Source: JAIQET01 sp035542575
GTDB lineage: Bacteria > Acidobacteriota > Terriglobia > Terriglobales > Acidobacteriaceae
Direction: 5' to 3'
Assembly: GCA_035542575.1 (NCBI GenBank)
Contig: DATKLE010000153.1
Coordinates: 1 to 64,000 of the forward strand
DNA length: 64,000 bases
Made by a program: the position numbers and the translations under genes. A model generated the notes under the pieces. That model had not been told where the DNA came from. It saw only the letters and a list, made by a program, of their open reading frames with translations, and did no database searches. This document shows, piece by piece, positions 48,321 to 57,810 of this stretch (positions are counted from its first letter, which is position 1; each line of letters starts with the position of its first letter).

Positions 48321-48698
48321 CTATTCCGAATAGCTCGCCGTAGTCGTGTCCGTCTCGAACACGGTGACGTTCTTCACCCGCACCCGTCCGCTGGTTACGC
48401 GGTCGAGCTTGACGTTGGTCTCGTCATAAAAATACTTGGCCAGGTTTTCAGCGGAGGGGTTCACGACAGTAAAAGGCTCCAGATCGTTGATCATCTGATG
48501 GTCGAGCCGGTCAATGACATGCTTCATCACTTCGCGCAGGTCTTTGAAGTCGAGCAGCAGCCCGGCCTTGTCCAGTTCCTTGCCTGCCAGGGTCACCCGC
48601 ACCTTGTAGTTGTGTCCGTGCGGATTCTCACACTTGCCCTTGTAGTTGCGCAGGTAGTGTCCCGCGGCGAAGGAGTCTTCCACCGTGACTTCGAACAT
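48321..48698 (-). CDS. queD: 6-carboxytetrahydropterin synthase
   Basis: 125 residues from ATG 48698. Converts 7,8-dihydroneopterin triphosphate to 6-carboxytetrahydropterin. Zinc/active site blocks EDSFAAGHYLRN, KCENPHGHNYKVRVTLAG, LDHQMINDLEPF and VTVFETDTTTASY. First gene of the leftward que group; the promoter region lies between it and the divergent phosphatase gene. Confidence 0.94.
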   Translation of the reverse strand: MFEVTVEDSFAAGHYLRNYKGKCENPHGHNYKVRVTLAGKELDKAGLLLDFKDLREVMKHVIDRLDHQMINDLEPFTVVNPSAENLAKYFYDETNVKLDRVTSGRVRVKNVTVFETDTTTASYSE

Positions 48699-48808
48699 GA
48701 ACCCTCTCGGCGGCCCCGCATGAATACAGGCCAAGCCGCGCTTTCCAGCCTAACCGGATATTTTACCCCTAAGCCCGGCCCGGGGGTGCAAGCCGGCGCG
48801 ACCTCAGG

Positions 48809-48814
48809 TATTGT
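48809..48814 (+). promoter_or_regulatory. -10-like TATTGT six bases before a GTG start
   Basis: TATTGT at 48809-48814, GTG at 48821; spacing fits a leaderless transcript for the phosphatase gene. Weak -35. Confidence 0.35.
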
Positions 48815-48820
48815 GATGGC

Positions 48821-51397
48821 GTGATCGTGCAGGGACGGGCAGTCATTCCGCGACCGATTTTGCTGGGGCTGGCCATCGCATTCGCCGCCGCCACCGTGGT
48901 CTACAGCGCCAGCTGGATGCACTACGTCCGCATTACCCGCCACGCGCAATTGGGGATTGAGTTCGATCGCAGCGAGGTGACCGGCGAAACCCGGGTCACA
49001 TCCGTAGAGCCCGGCAAACCAGCCGAGAGGGCAGGTTTAGAGGTGGGAGACCGCATTGTCGCCGTCAACCATCGCCCGCTGCGCACGATGAATCCTTTCT
49101 TCGACGCCGTGTCGCGCGGCCACCCCGGGGACCTGGTGGTGCTTGACGTCCGGCGCTCCGGCGTCGCTACGCCCCTCAGGCTGCAAGCGACTCTGGGTCC
49201 GCTTGCGCCACCGCCCTCGCCTCCGCCGGCGCAGTGGCTGGCGCTGCAGTTTCTCCTCTCCTATCAGATCCCATTCGTCGTGGTAGGACTGGCGGTGTTG
49301 TTTCTGCGCCTCGACCACCGCGACGCCTGGCTGCTGGCACTGATGTTTGCAGGCTTCGTGGCCGGATCTCCTCTGCTGGAGGGTGAGCCCGGCATTCACC
49401 CGCGGCTGCGCGGTTTTGCGGTCGCTTACATGGTCCTCTTCCGGGGCCTAGTGCCGGCTGTGTTCTATTACTTCTTCGCCACCTTCCCGGTGTCTTCGCC
49501 CATCGAGCGCAAAGTCCCCTGGCTGAAGTCCCTGGTTCTCGCGGGCGCGACATTGGTTGTCGTTCCACTTTCGCTCTGGTGCTTGGCGGACGGGGGGTCT
49601 CACCCCCTCGTCTTCCTGAGGGAAAAGCTCGGTAGAGCCGTCATCGGCGCCACCATGAGTGCCTACTTCCTTGGCGTGACGGTGCTCGGCCTTCTCTCCT
49701 TAGCCTGGAATAGCCGCACCGCCACCCCCGAGGCGCGCCGCAAGGTCCGGGTTGTCATGTGGGGAATGCTCTGCGGTTTTACGCCTTTCCTGCTGATGCT
49801 GGCAGCCAGCTTTTATTTTGGAAAGGAATACACAACCTTTCCTTTCTGGCTGTGGGTACCCACAGTCCTGCTTCTATTCCTGCTGCCGATTTCGTTTGCT
49901 TACGCTGTCGTGAGACACCGCGTGCTGGAAATCCCGGTGCTGCTGAAGCGCAGCGCCCGGTATGTGCTCGTCCAGCGCGGATTCGTCGTGTTGCTATTCC
50001 TTGGGGCAGCGGCGGCGATCATGCTGTTCACGCACTTTTTCGCCCGCTTCTTCCAAACCGACTCCAACCTCGGCATGGCGCTGAGCGCGGTTTTCGGGAT
50101 TGTGCTGGTATGGGCCTCCGCGCCCGTGGTGAAGCGCGGTACGGAACGCATCGATCGCGCCTTCTTTCGCAGCGCGTATGACGCGCGCCAGATTCTCGAG
50201 GACCTGGCTTCCCGCAGCCGTATTGCGACCAGCCGCAGCGAGTTGGCGGGCCTGCTCGAACAGCACTTGCAGCAGGCGCTGCATCCGGCGTTTCAGTTGC
50301 TCTATCTCGAGGGCGAAAACGGCAAGCTGGGTGTGGAGCGCGGTCACGCGCCCGTGGGGATGGAAACACTCTCTTCCGATCTGCCTTACTTGACCGCCTT
50401 GGCCGAGCGAGGCCAGCCTCAGGAGATGCGGCCGGTAGACGGAGATCAGCCGCTGCCAATTCCTGGCGATGTCAATCCGGAATGCCTGGTCCCCATCCTC
50501 GGTCGTCAGTCCCGGCTCTCCGGCCTGTTGATTCTCGGCCCGCGGCTTTCCGAGGAGCCCTACTCCGGCGAAGACCGGCGCTTGCTGGCTTCCGCCGCAA
50601 GCCAGGCCGGAGTCGCCATGGAAAATATCGCCCTGGCGGAGCAGATGGCGGAACGCCTGGAGGCAGAGCGCCGCGCTGCGCAGGAAATGGACATCGCCCG
50701 GCAGGTGCAAAGCAAGCTTTTGCCCCAGAAATTGCCGCCGCTCTCCACCCTCGACTATGCCGGCCACTGCCTGCAAGCCCGTGCCGTGGGCGGCGATTAC
50801 TACGATTTTCTCGACCTCGGCCCGGGCCGCGTGGGCTTTGTTCTGGCCGACATTGCGGGCAAGGGAATCTCCGCCGCCCTGCTCATGGCCAACCTGCAAG
50901 CCAACCTGCGCAGCCAGTACGCCATCGCGCTGGAGAACCTTCAGAAACTGCTGCAGTCGGTCAACCGGCTGTTTTACGAGTCCACCGAGCCCAACAACTA
51001 CGCGACCTTGTTCTTTGCCACCTACGACGACGCCACCCGGCGGCTGCGCTATGTCAATTGCGGACACAATCCGCCGGTGCTGATGAGGAACGGGGGCGCG
51101 ATCGAACGCCTGAAGGGGACCGCAACCGTGCTCGGATTGTTTGAACGCTGGGAGTGCTCCGCCGCCGAAGTACAACTCGCTTCCGGCGACTTGCTGGTGA
51201 TCTACACCGACGGCATCACCGAGGCCATGGACGCGAGAAACAACGAGTTCGGCGAAGCCCGCCTGATGGATACACTGCGCGCCAACCAGGGACTAGACCC
51301 CGCATCGCTGCTGAAGGTCCTGGTGAAAGCGGTGCAGCAATTCAGCGCGGGGGAGCAGAGCGATGATTTGACGCTGGTGGTGGGAAAGGCCCGCTGA
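48821..51397 (+). CDS. Membrane-bound PDZ-GAF-SpoIIE (PP2C-type) phosphatase
   Basis: 858 residues from GTG 48821. N-terminal helix, then a PDZ domain (LGIEFDRSEVTGETRVTSVEPGKPAERAGLEVGDRI split over residues about 45-75, to about 130), seven or so membrane helices (150-420), a GAF-like domain (about 450-610) and a C-terminal SpoIIE/PP2C phosphatase (DIARQVQSKLLPQKLPPL, GGDYYDFLDLGPGRVGFVLADIAGKGISAAL, NCGHNPPVLM, DGITEAMDARNNEFGEARL) with the metal-binding Asp and Gly residues. Probably a stress/sensor phosphatase acting on an anti-sigma-antagonist type protein; the partner is not adjacent. Confidence 0.88.
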   Translation: MIVQGRAVIPRPILLGLAIAFAAATVVYSASWMHYVRITRHAQLGIEFDRSEVTGETRVTSVEPGKPAERAGLEVGDRIVAVNHRPLRTMNPFFDAVSRGHPGDLVVLDVRRSGVATPLRLQATLGPLAPPPSPPPAQWLALQFLLSYQIPFVVVGLAVLFLRLDHRDAWLLALMFAGFVAGSPLLEGEPGIHPRLRGFAVAYMVLFRGLVPAVFYYFFATFPVSSPIERKVPWLKSLVLAGATLVVVPLSLWCLADGGSHPLVFLREKLGRAVIGATMSAYFLGVTVLGLLSLAWNSRTATPEARRKVRVVMWGMLCGFTPFLLMLAASFYFGKEYTTFPFWLWVPTVLLLFLLPISFAYAVVRHRVLEIPVLLKRSARYVLVQRGFVVLLFLGAAAAIMLFTHFFARFFQTDSNLGMALSAVFGIVLVWASAPVVKRGTERIDRAFFRSAYDARQILEDLASRSRIATSRSELAGLLEQHLQQALHPAFQLLYLEGENGKLGVERGHAPVGMETLSSDLPYLTALAERGQPQEMRPVDGDQPLPIPGDVNPECLVPILGRQSRLSGLLILGPRLSEEPYSGEDRRLLASAASQAGVAMENIALAEQMAERLEAERRAAQEMDIARQVQSKLLPQKLPPLSTLDYAGHCLQARAVGGDYYDFLDLGPGRVGFVLADIAGKGISAALLMANLQANLRSQYAIALENLQKLLQSVNRLFYESTEPNNYATLFFATYDDATRRLRYVNCGHNPPVLMRNGGAIERLKGTATVLGLFERWECSAAEVQLASGDLLVIYTDGITEAMDARNNEFGEARLMDTLRANQGLDPASLLKVLVKAVQQFSAGEQSDDLTLVVGKAR

Positions 51398-51401
51398 CAA
51401 C

Positions 51402-53384
51402 TTACTTGACCCCAAAGAATTCCTCCACCTGCCGCAACTCCGTCGTCCTGCGGTAGTTTGGCAGGCTCTCCACGAACACTCGTCCGTATTGCTTCTTCAG
51501 AATGCGGTTGTCGAGCAGTACCAGCAGGCCGCGGTCGTGCAAGGACCGGATCAGCCGTCCGAAGCCCTGCTTCAGCGTGATCACTGCGGCCGGCACCTGG
51601 TATTGAAAGAAGGCGTTTCCGCCTTCCGCGTCGATGGACTTGACCCGCGCCGCCACCACCGGATCGCTAGGCACGGCAAACGGCAAGCGGTCAATGATCA
51701 CGCAGCTCAGTTGCTCGCCCTGCACGTCCACGCCCTGCCAGAACGACGAGGTGGCAAACAGCACCGCGTTCGGTGTCAGCCGGAACTCCTCGAGCAGCGC
51801 GGTCTTGGGCGCGTCCCCCTGCAGAAGCATGGGAAATTCCAACTCGCCCAGCAAGCGCTGGTACACGTCGTTCATCTGCGCGTAACTGGTAAAGAGCACG
51901 AACGACCGCCCGCGCGTGATTTCCAGCAGCCGCCGGATGCGGTCCGCAGCTTTCGCCGCAAACTGAGGCGTACGCGGATCGGGCAGGTCCGGAGGCACAT
52001 AAAACAGCGCCTGACTTTCGTAGTCGAAATGTGATGGGAGCACCACGTCGCGTGCGTGCTCCAGTCCCAGCCGGCGCCGGATGTACTCGAACCCGCCGCC
52101 CACCGCCAGCGTCGCCGAGGTCAGCACCGTGCACTCCAGCTTGTCGAACAGACAGCTCTTCAGGATGGGCGCTACATCAATCGGCGTTGCTTGCAGAAAG
52201 ACGTTCAGCTTGTCGCGCCCGCTGCGCCGCCGCTCGATCCAGAACACGGTATTGCGATCGTCCGATTCCATCAGGAACCTGAGCTGGACCTGCAACTCCT
52301 GGGCGCGCCGCGCGAAGTTGAAAATCTCTTCCGGCTTGGACGACAGCTTTTCGATTTCCGCCTCCAGGCGCTGTAGCGCCTGTTGCAGCCCCAGGAACTC
52401 GTCCCCGTTTTCCTCCAGGAAATCCCGCCGGTTCTCGAATGCCTGCCGTCCTTCGCCGGGCGGCAGCAAGGCAAAGAAAAACTGCGACCGCTCGCGCAGC
52501 GACTTGATCGCCCCCGACATGCCGGTTGTGTATGCGCGGTTGCGCTGCAGGGAAGCTTCCACATCGCGGCAAAGATCCTCCACCCGCGCATTGCTCACCG
52601 AGATTCCAAAATAGCTCCCCGCCACATCCTCCAGTTCGTGCGCTTCGTCGAAAATGACCGCGCCCACCTCCGGCAGGATTCCCGCGTCGGGCGCGTCCTC
52701 GGCCTGCTGCTTGATCGCCAGATCGGCAAAGAACAGGTGATGATTGACGATGATGATGTCGCTCTCCATCGCCCGGCGGTGCATTTCGGTGATGAAGCAC
52801 TTCTCCCACGAGCTGCACTTCTGGCCGAGGCAGGTATCCGACCGCGCGTCCAGCTTGGACCACAGCGCGCTGACTTCCGGCAGCGCCGCCAGCTCCGCCC
52901 GGTCGCCCGTGGGCGTGGTCTTCTCCCAGGCGGCGATTGCCCGGTAATGCTCGATCTCGTCCAGCCCGCTGAGCACCGGCTGGTCGGTGAGGTCATAGAG
53001 TTTCTTGCGGCACAGATAGTTGTTCCGTCCCTTCATGTAGCAGACGTTCAGCTTGCCTTCGCCATTAGGGAAGAGCGCCTGCTCCAGAAACGGGATATCT
53101 TTGTAGAAAAGCTGCTCCTGCAGATTCTTGGTGCCGGTGGAAATGATCACGCGCTTGCCCGAACGGATCACAGGAAGAAGATAGGCCAGCGTTTTGCCCG
53201 TGCCGGTACCGGCTTCGACGATCAAATGACGCTTTTCCGCCAAGGCTTCTTCCACGGCCTCGGCCATCTGCAGCTGCCCCCGGCGAAACTCGTAGGCGGG
53301 ATGGGTGCGGGAGAGCACACCGCCAGGAGCAAAGAAGCTGTGCAGGGAAACGGCCCCGGCCGCGGTCTGTGATGGTGGAGACAT
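51402..53384 (-). CDS. ATP-dependent helicase, DinG/XPD-like family
   Basis: 660 residues from ATG 53384. Superfamily 2 helicase with an iron-sulfur site: Walker A EAGTGTGKT at residues 57-65, four-cysteine region with CYMKGRNNYLC, CLGQKC and SWEKC, Walker B DEAH (VIFDEAHELED), motif VI-type QGFGRLIRSLHDRGLLVLLD. Unwinds DNA with 5'-3' polarity, by family. Role in repair or replication fork rescue. A long upstream open frame overlaps der divergently and is not needed. Confidence 0.9.
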   Translation of the reverse strand: MSPPSQTAAGAVSLHSFFAPGGVLSRTHPAYEFRRGQLQMAEAVEEALAEKRHLIVEAGTGTGKTLAYLLPVIRSGKRVIISTGTKNLQEQLFYKDIPFLEQALFPNGEGKLNVCYMKGRNNYLCRKKLYDLTDQPVLSGLDEIEHYRAIAAWEKTTPTGDRAELAALPEVSALWSKLDARSDTCLGQKCSSWEKCFITEMHRRAMESDIIIVNHHLFFADLAIKQQAEDAPDAGILPEVGAVIFDEAHELEDVAGSYFGISVSNARVEDLCRDVEASLQRNRAYTTGMSGAIKSLRERSQFFFALLPPGEGRQAFENRRDFLEENGDEFLGLQQALQRLEAEIEKLSSKPEEIFNFARRAQELQVQLRFLMESDDRNTVFWIERRRSGRDKLNVFLQATPIDVAPILKSCLFDKLECTVLTSATLAVGGGFEYIRRRLGLEHARDVVLPSHFDYESQALFYVPPDLPDPRTPQFAAKAADRIRRLLEITRGRSFVLFTSYAQMNDVYQRLLGELEFPMLLQGDAPKTALLEEFRLTPNAVLFATSSFWQGVDVQGEQLSCVIIDRLPFAVPSDPVVAARVKSIDAEGGNAFFQYQVPAAVITLKQGFGRLIRSLHDRGLLVLLDNRILKKQYGRVFVESLPNYRRTTELRQVEEFFGVK

Positions 53385-53521
53385 CGGAATCTGCGACAAG
53401 GAATGATAGTACAGCGGTGCCCCAGCTCTCGCCGGTTTTGTGAGACTTGGGAGATGCCTGTGGGCAGACATCGTTTGGGGCGTGCGATACTGAGCTTAGG
53501 GAGCGCAAAGAGCTGCCGCCC

Positions 53522-54991
53522 ATGGCTTCCGCTAGCAAATTGACCCGATCCAGCTCCATCGTCACCGTCCCCACCCTCGCCATCGTGGGCCGCCCCAACG
53601 TCGGCAAGTCCACCCTGTTCAACCGCATGGTGGGCTCCCGCCGCGCCATCGTGGGCGACGAGCCCGGCATCACCCGCGATCGTCTCTACGGTGAAGCCGA
53701 GTGGCGCGGGCGCCGTCTGCGCGTGGTAGACACCGGCGGCATCATTCCCGAGGAAAAGGACCTGATTCCAGCGGAGATCTTTCGCCAAGCCAGAGTCGCG
53801 TTGGAGGAAGCCGCTGCCGTCATCCTGGTGGTGGACGGCCGCAGCGAACTCGCCGCACCCGACCTCGAACTTGCGCGCCTGCTCCTCCGCACCGGCAAGC
53901 CGCTGTTCCTCGCGGTTAATAAGATCGACACCGACAAGCAGCAGGCGCTGGCGGATGAGTTCTATCGCCTCGGAATCCGCCAGCTGTTTCCTGTCTCCGC
54001 CGAGCACGGACGTGGGGTGGATGAGTTGCTGGATGCCATCCTGGAGGCACTTCCGCCGAAACCGGAAACGACCACCGAGGACACGGCGGGCACAGAGGAA
54101 CCGCAGGCAACCACGGAGGACACTGAGGGCACGGAGAAGGCTGTTACCGGTGAAGTCAAGGTCGCCATCATCGGCCATCCCAACGTGGGCAAGTCCACCC
54201 TGTTGAACCAGCTGACTGGCACGACGCGAGCGATTGTCTCGCCGATTCCTGGCACCACCCGTGATGCTGTGGACGAGATTGTCGAGCGGGAAGGGCGGCG
54301 GTTTCGCTTCATCGATACCGCGGGCATCCGCCGCAAGGGCAAGACGCAGTTGATGGCGGAGAAGCTCTCGGTGGTGATGGCCCGCAAGCATCTGGAGGCC
54401 GCCGACATTGCTCTGTTGATCATTGACGCAACCGAAGGGGTGAGCGCGCTCGATGCCACCATCGCCGGCTACGCTCATGAGAGCGGGCGCTCGGTCGTTA
54501 TCATCGTCAATAAGTGGGACCTGGTCATCAGTGGCAAGAAGCGCCCGGTCAGCCAGTCCAAAGCCGCGCGCATACAGGAGAGCAAGCGTCCCGCGGACCG
54601 GGCCGGGTATGAACAACGCCTGCGTTATGCGCTCAAGTTCCTGGCCTATGCCCCGGTGTTGTTCGTTTCTGCCGCTACCGGCGCCGGCACGGAAAAAATC
54701 TGGCCTACGCTGGAGCAAGTCGCAGCCGAACGGCGTAAGCGCATTCCGACCGCTGCCATGAACCACTTTCTCAGGCAGGTGGACTTCGAGCGGGCTGGAG
54801 TGCCGGCCCGGCAGCAGGTGAAGATTTACTACATGACGCAGGCGGCAGTTGCCCCCCCCACCTTTATTCTCTTCACCAATCGGCCGGTGAAATTGCACTT
54901 CTCCTACCAGCGCTTTCTGGAAAACCAGATCCGGCGGGCATTTGGCTTTCTGGGAACGCCCATCTGGATCAAGAACCGGGCCCGCGATTGA
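53522..54991 (+). CDS. der: GTPase Der (EngA), ribosome assembly
   Basis: 489 residues from ATG 53522, double-GTPase protein for 50S biogenesis. First G domain VGRPNVGKSTLFNRMVG, DTGGII, NKID; second HPNVGKSTLLNQLTG, DTAGIRRKG, NKWDL; C-terminal KH-like domain. Normal length is about 440, and the excess is partly in the linker between G domains: residues about 184-206 (TTEDTAGTEE, TTEDTEGTEK) are encoded by a tandem ACCACGGAGGACACTGAGGG repeat. Starts 137 bp from the divergent helicase. Confidence 0.96.
   Translation: MASASKLTRSSSIVTVPTLAIVGRPNVGKSTLFNRMVGSRRAIVGDEPGITRDRLYGEAEWRGRRLRVVDTGGIIPEEKDLIPAEIFRQARVALEEAAAVILVVDGRSELAAPDLELARLLLRTGKPLFLAVNKIDTDKQQALADEFYRLGIRQLFPVSAEHGRGVDELLDAILEALPPKPETTTEDTAGTEEPQATTEDTEGTEKAVTGEVKVAIIGHPNVGKSTLLNQLTGTTRAIVSPIPGTTRDAVDEIVEREGRRFRFIDTAGIRRKGKTQLMAEKLSVVMARKHLEAADIALLIIDATEGVSALDATIAGYAHESGRSVVIIVNKWDLVISGKKRPVSQSKAARIQESKRPADRAGYEQRLRYALKFLAYAPVLFVSAATGAGTEKIWPTLEQVAAERRKRIPTAAMNHFLRQVDFERAGVPARQQVKIYYMTQAAVAPPTFILFTNRPVKLHFSYQRFLENQIRRAFGFLGTPIWIKNRARD
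54071..54139 (+). repeat. ACCACGGAGGACACTGAGGG tandem repeat in der linker
   Basis: Two diverged copies, ACCACCGAGGACACGGCGGG and ACCACGGAGGACACTGAGGG, each followed by CAC(A/G)GAG(G/A)A, read in frame as TTEDTAGTEE and TTEDTEGTEK. Intergenic relative at 47529-47549 in the other orientation. Confidence 0.8.
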
Positions 54992-55173
54992 CGGACGACG
55001 ACGCCAAGGCGATTCCACAAACCAGAGCCTGCTGCCTCAACCCGCATTACGAAGGTCTATGCACCTGTCGTTCTTCGTAGCATCACCAAATTGTTTTCGC
55101 TAGAGTAGAACTTGGGCACGATTCATCCGGGAGTTCATCCCTCAGTTCGCCTTTCCTCCCCCGAAGGAAGCGT

Positions 55174-56319
55174 ATGGCAGCACCGGGTATTGCGCCGATT
55201 CAGCTGAAGCTGGAAGCGCCAACTGTCTCCGGGCCGGTCCCTACCCATGCATTGCTTGGGGCAATGCTGCGCGCAACCGACCAAGTGAGCGACCTGATTT
55301 TTTCGCCGGGACGCCCGCCGCAGGTGGAAGTGTACGGCCAACTCATCCCGGTTCAAGCTCCCGGCTTACGAGCGCTGAACGCCGACGACACCCGGCGCAT
55401 CGCTTCCGACCTGATCGGCAACAACAAGCAGGCCATCACCACGCTGCGCGAGCAGGGCTCGTGCGATATTTCCTTCGGCCTGCCGGGGGTGGCGCGCTTT
55501 CGCGTCAACGTTTTCATTCAGCGGGGCAGTTGTGCCGTGGTGATGCGCGTCATCCCGACCGATATACCGGACTTTGCTTCGCTGGGGCTGCCGCCGCAGT
55601 TGCAGGAGATTGTCAATCTGCGCGACGGCATCGTCCTGGTCACGGGGCCGCGCGGATCGGGCAAGTCGTCCACGCTGGCCGCCCTGCTGGACTGCATCAA
55701 CCAGCAGCAAACTTGCCACATCATCACCATCGAGGATCCCATCGAGTTCCTGCACAACCACAAGCGCGCCACCATCCACCAGCGCGAGTTGCACAGCGAT
55801 ACGCCGAGCTTCGCCCAGGCGTTGCGCGCGGCTCTGCGACAGGCGCCCAAGGTCATTCTGCTGGGCGAGATGCGCGACCGGGAGACCATGGAGATGGTGC
55901 TGGAAGCGGCGGAAACCGGGCACCTGGTACTGTCCAGCCTGAATACCATAGACGCCGGCAAGACCGTGGAACGCATTGTGAGCGCGTTTGACGGGGCGGA
56001 ACGGGCCGCCATCCGCGGCCGGCTGGCCAAGACCCTTCGCTGTGTGGTCTCCCAGCGACTGCTCCCCCGCGCCGATGGCAATGGCTGCGTGGCGGTCATC
56101 GAAATCCTCAAAGTCGGCCCGCGCACCGCTCAGTATATTGAGCACGATGACCATCCCGGCCAGTTGCTGCGCGAAGCGATCAAGCGCGGCGCCTCCGAAG
56201 GCATGCAGCACTTCGATGGTGAGATTGAAAAGCTGGTGCGGGCCGGAGTGGTGGATGCGGAAACCGCCCTGGCCTACGCGACGGATGCGGCGGCGCTACG
56301 GAAGACGCTGGGACGATAA
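55174..56319 (+). CDS. PilT/PilU-like twitching ATPase
   Basis: 381 residues. N-terminal PilT domain, Walker A GPRGSGKSSTL at about 165-172, Asp box ITIEDPIEF, Walker B KVILLGEMRDRETM, and a C-terminal helical part. Secretion-type hexameric ATPase that would retract type IV pili. Odd: the His-box, usually LHT, reads SSLNTIDAGKT, with Asn in place of His, so catalytic use may differ. No pilus genes in the window. Ribosome site GAAGGAAG before ATG 55174. Confidence 0.85.
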   Translation: MAAPGIAPIQLKLEAPTVSGPVPTHALLGAMLRATDQVSDLIFSPGRPPQVEVYGQLIPVQAPGLRALNADDTRRIASDLIGNNKQAITTLREQGSCDISFGLPGVARFRVNVFIQRGSCAVVMRVIPTDIPDFASLGLPPQLQEIVNLRDGIVLVTGPRGSGKSSTLAALLDCINQQQTCHIITIEDPIEFLHNHKRATIHQRELHSDTPSFAQALRAALRQAPKVILLGEMRDRETMEMVLEAAETGHLVLSSLNTIDAGKTVERIVSAFDGAERAAIRGRLAKTLRCVVSQRLLPRADGNGCVAVIEILKVGPRTAQYIEHDDHPGQLLREAIKRGASEGMQHFDGEIEKLVRAGVVDAETALAYATDAAALRKTLGR

Positions 56320-56321
56320 AG

Positions 56322-56408
56322 ATTGCCAATCTTCAAATTGACGATTGGCAATTGCTATCCCGCCCTTGGTTGTTCAGATTGGCAATTGAAAATCGGCAAT
56401 TGGCAATC
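56322..56408. repeat. AATTGGCAATTG-type microrepeat cluster
   Basis: Begins two bases after the PilT-like stop. GATTGCCAATCTTCAAATTG and GATTGGCAATTGAAAATCGG with GCAATTGGCAATCC; the arms are mutually complementary. Resembles 18634-18712 and 38806-38871. Confidence 0.7.
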
Positions 56409-56428
56409 CTAGTGGACCCCGCGTGTCG

Positions 56429-56434
56429 TATCAT
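56429..56434 (+). promoter_or_regulatory. -10-like TATCAT seven bases before moeA ATG
   Basis: TATCAT at 56429-56434 and ATG at 56442 match the leaderless arrangement seen at other genes in this window. Confidence 0.4.
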
Positions 56435-56441
56435 CTCGTCC

Positions 56442-57725
56442 ATGGCCGCCCAGCCCGAACCGTCCCTGATCCTGAGCTTTGAAGACGCGCGCCACCTGGT
56501 GGAAGAGCACGCCGCCCGCCTGCGTCCCCGGGGCAAGGAACTGGTCGAGTTGCTCGACAGCGCAGGGCAGGTGCTGGCGGAACCCGTGGCCGCCGACCGT
56601 AATCTCCCTTCTTTCCCGCGCGCGACGCGCGACGGTTACGCGGTACGCGCAGCCGACCTGGCACAACTTCCTGCCAGGCTTGAAGTGATTGGCGACATCA
56701 AGGCCGGCGTTGCTCCCTCGGAGGTCCCCGTCAAGCTCGAAGCGGGGCAGGCCGCCGGCATCATGACAGGTGCGCCAGCACCGCCAGGGGCGGATGCGGT
56801 GGTCATGGTGGAGTACACCTCGCGGGCGGGCAATACGGTGGAGATCGCCAAGGGAATCGCGGCTGGCGACAACATAGTGCCTGCGGGCGCCGAGGCCAGG
56901 CGTGGGGCGAGGTTGCTGGCCCCAGGCATGCGGTTGGACTACGCCGCGGTAGCGGTGGCGGCTTCGGTCGGAAGAAGCCATCTGCTGGTGTATGCCAAAC
57001 CCCAGGTGGCGGTCCTCGCCACGGGCGACGAAGTTGTAGATATTGATGCCCTGCCCGGACCAAACCAGATTCGCAACTCCAACACCTATTCGCTGGCTGC
57101 GCAAGTCGTGGCGGCCGGCGGCGAACCGGTCCCGCTGCCGATTGCGCCGGACGAGCCCGGGCGCCTGCGGGAGCTGATCACGGACGGTCTCGAGGCCGAT
57201 TTGCTGCTGCTTGCCGGGGGTGTGTCCATGGGGAAATACGACCTGGTGGAGCAGGTGCTGGCGGAGTTGCAGGCGGAGTTCTTCTTCACCGGAGTGCAGA
57301 TTCAGCCGGGGCGCCCACTGGTGTTTGGGCGCGTGCCGAGCGACCGGGACCGGGACGCCTCCGGGACAGCCGGCGGAGGACCCGGCGCGACTTACTTCTT
57401 CGGCCTGCCGGGGAATCCGGTTTCGACGATGGTGTGCTTTGAGCTGTTCGCGCGGCCGGTGCTGGAAGCGCTGGCCGGAATGGCGCCGCGCAAACTCCGT
57501 TTCCTGCGCGCACAGCTGAAAGCGGAGCTCAACACGAAGACAGGTCTCAAGCGCTTTTTGCCCGCGATTCTGTCGGGCGAGTTCGAACAGGCGGAAGTGG
57601 AGTTGGCACCATGGCAGGGATCAGGGGATATCGCGGCCACCGCCCGGGCCAACTGTTACCTCGTGGTCGCGCCGGACCGCGAACGCATCGCGGCAGGCGA
57701 ATGGGTACCCGTGCTGCTGAGGTAG
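56442..57725 (+). CDS. moeA: Molybdopterin molybdenumtransferase MoeA
   Basis: 427 residues from ATG 56442; a longer open frame upstream only reads repeat DNA. Inserts molybdenum into molybdopterin adenylate. Blocks: LPSFPRATRDGYAVRAADL, GIMTGAPAPPGADAVVMVE, VLATGDEVVDIDALPGPNQIRNSN, LLLAGGVSMGKYDLVEQVL and FFGLPGNPVSTMVCFELF. Odd: residues about 297-316 between GRV and FFGLPGNP (SDRDRDASGTAGGGPGA) are an extra Gly/Asp-rich piece. First of the moeA-moaC-(regulator)-moaB group. Confidence 0.94.
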   Translation: MAAQPEPSLILSFEDARHLVEEHAARLRPRGKELVELLDSAGQVLAEPVAADRNLPSFPRATRDGYAVRAADLAQLPARLEVIGDIKAGVAPSEVPVKLEAGQAAGIMTGAPAPPGADAVVMVEYTSRAGNTVEIAKGIAAGDNIVPAGAEARRGARLLAPGMRLDYAAVAVAASVGRSHLLVYAKPQVAVLATGDEVVDIDALPGPNQIRNSNTYSLAAQVVAAGGEPVPLPIAPDEPGRLRELITDGLEADLLLLAGGVSMGKYDLVEQVLAELQAEFFFTGVQIQPGRPLVFGRVPSDRDRDASGTAGGGPGATYFFGLPGNPVSTMVCFELFARPVLEALAGMAPRKLRFLRAQLKAELNTKTGLKRFLPAILSGEFEQAEVELAPWQGSGDIAATARANCYLVVAPDRERIAAGEWVPVLLR

Positions 57726-57810
57726 GAGGCTTCGGACGCCCGGTTCGCAGCTTGAAACCCTTGAAACCTCTGAAACCTCGAAGCGCGCGCTTGTAAGATG
57801 GTTCGTTAGC

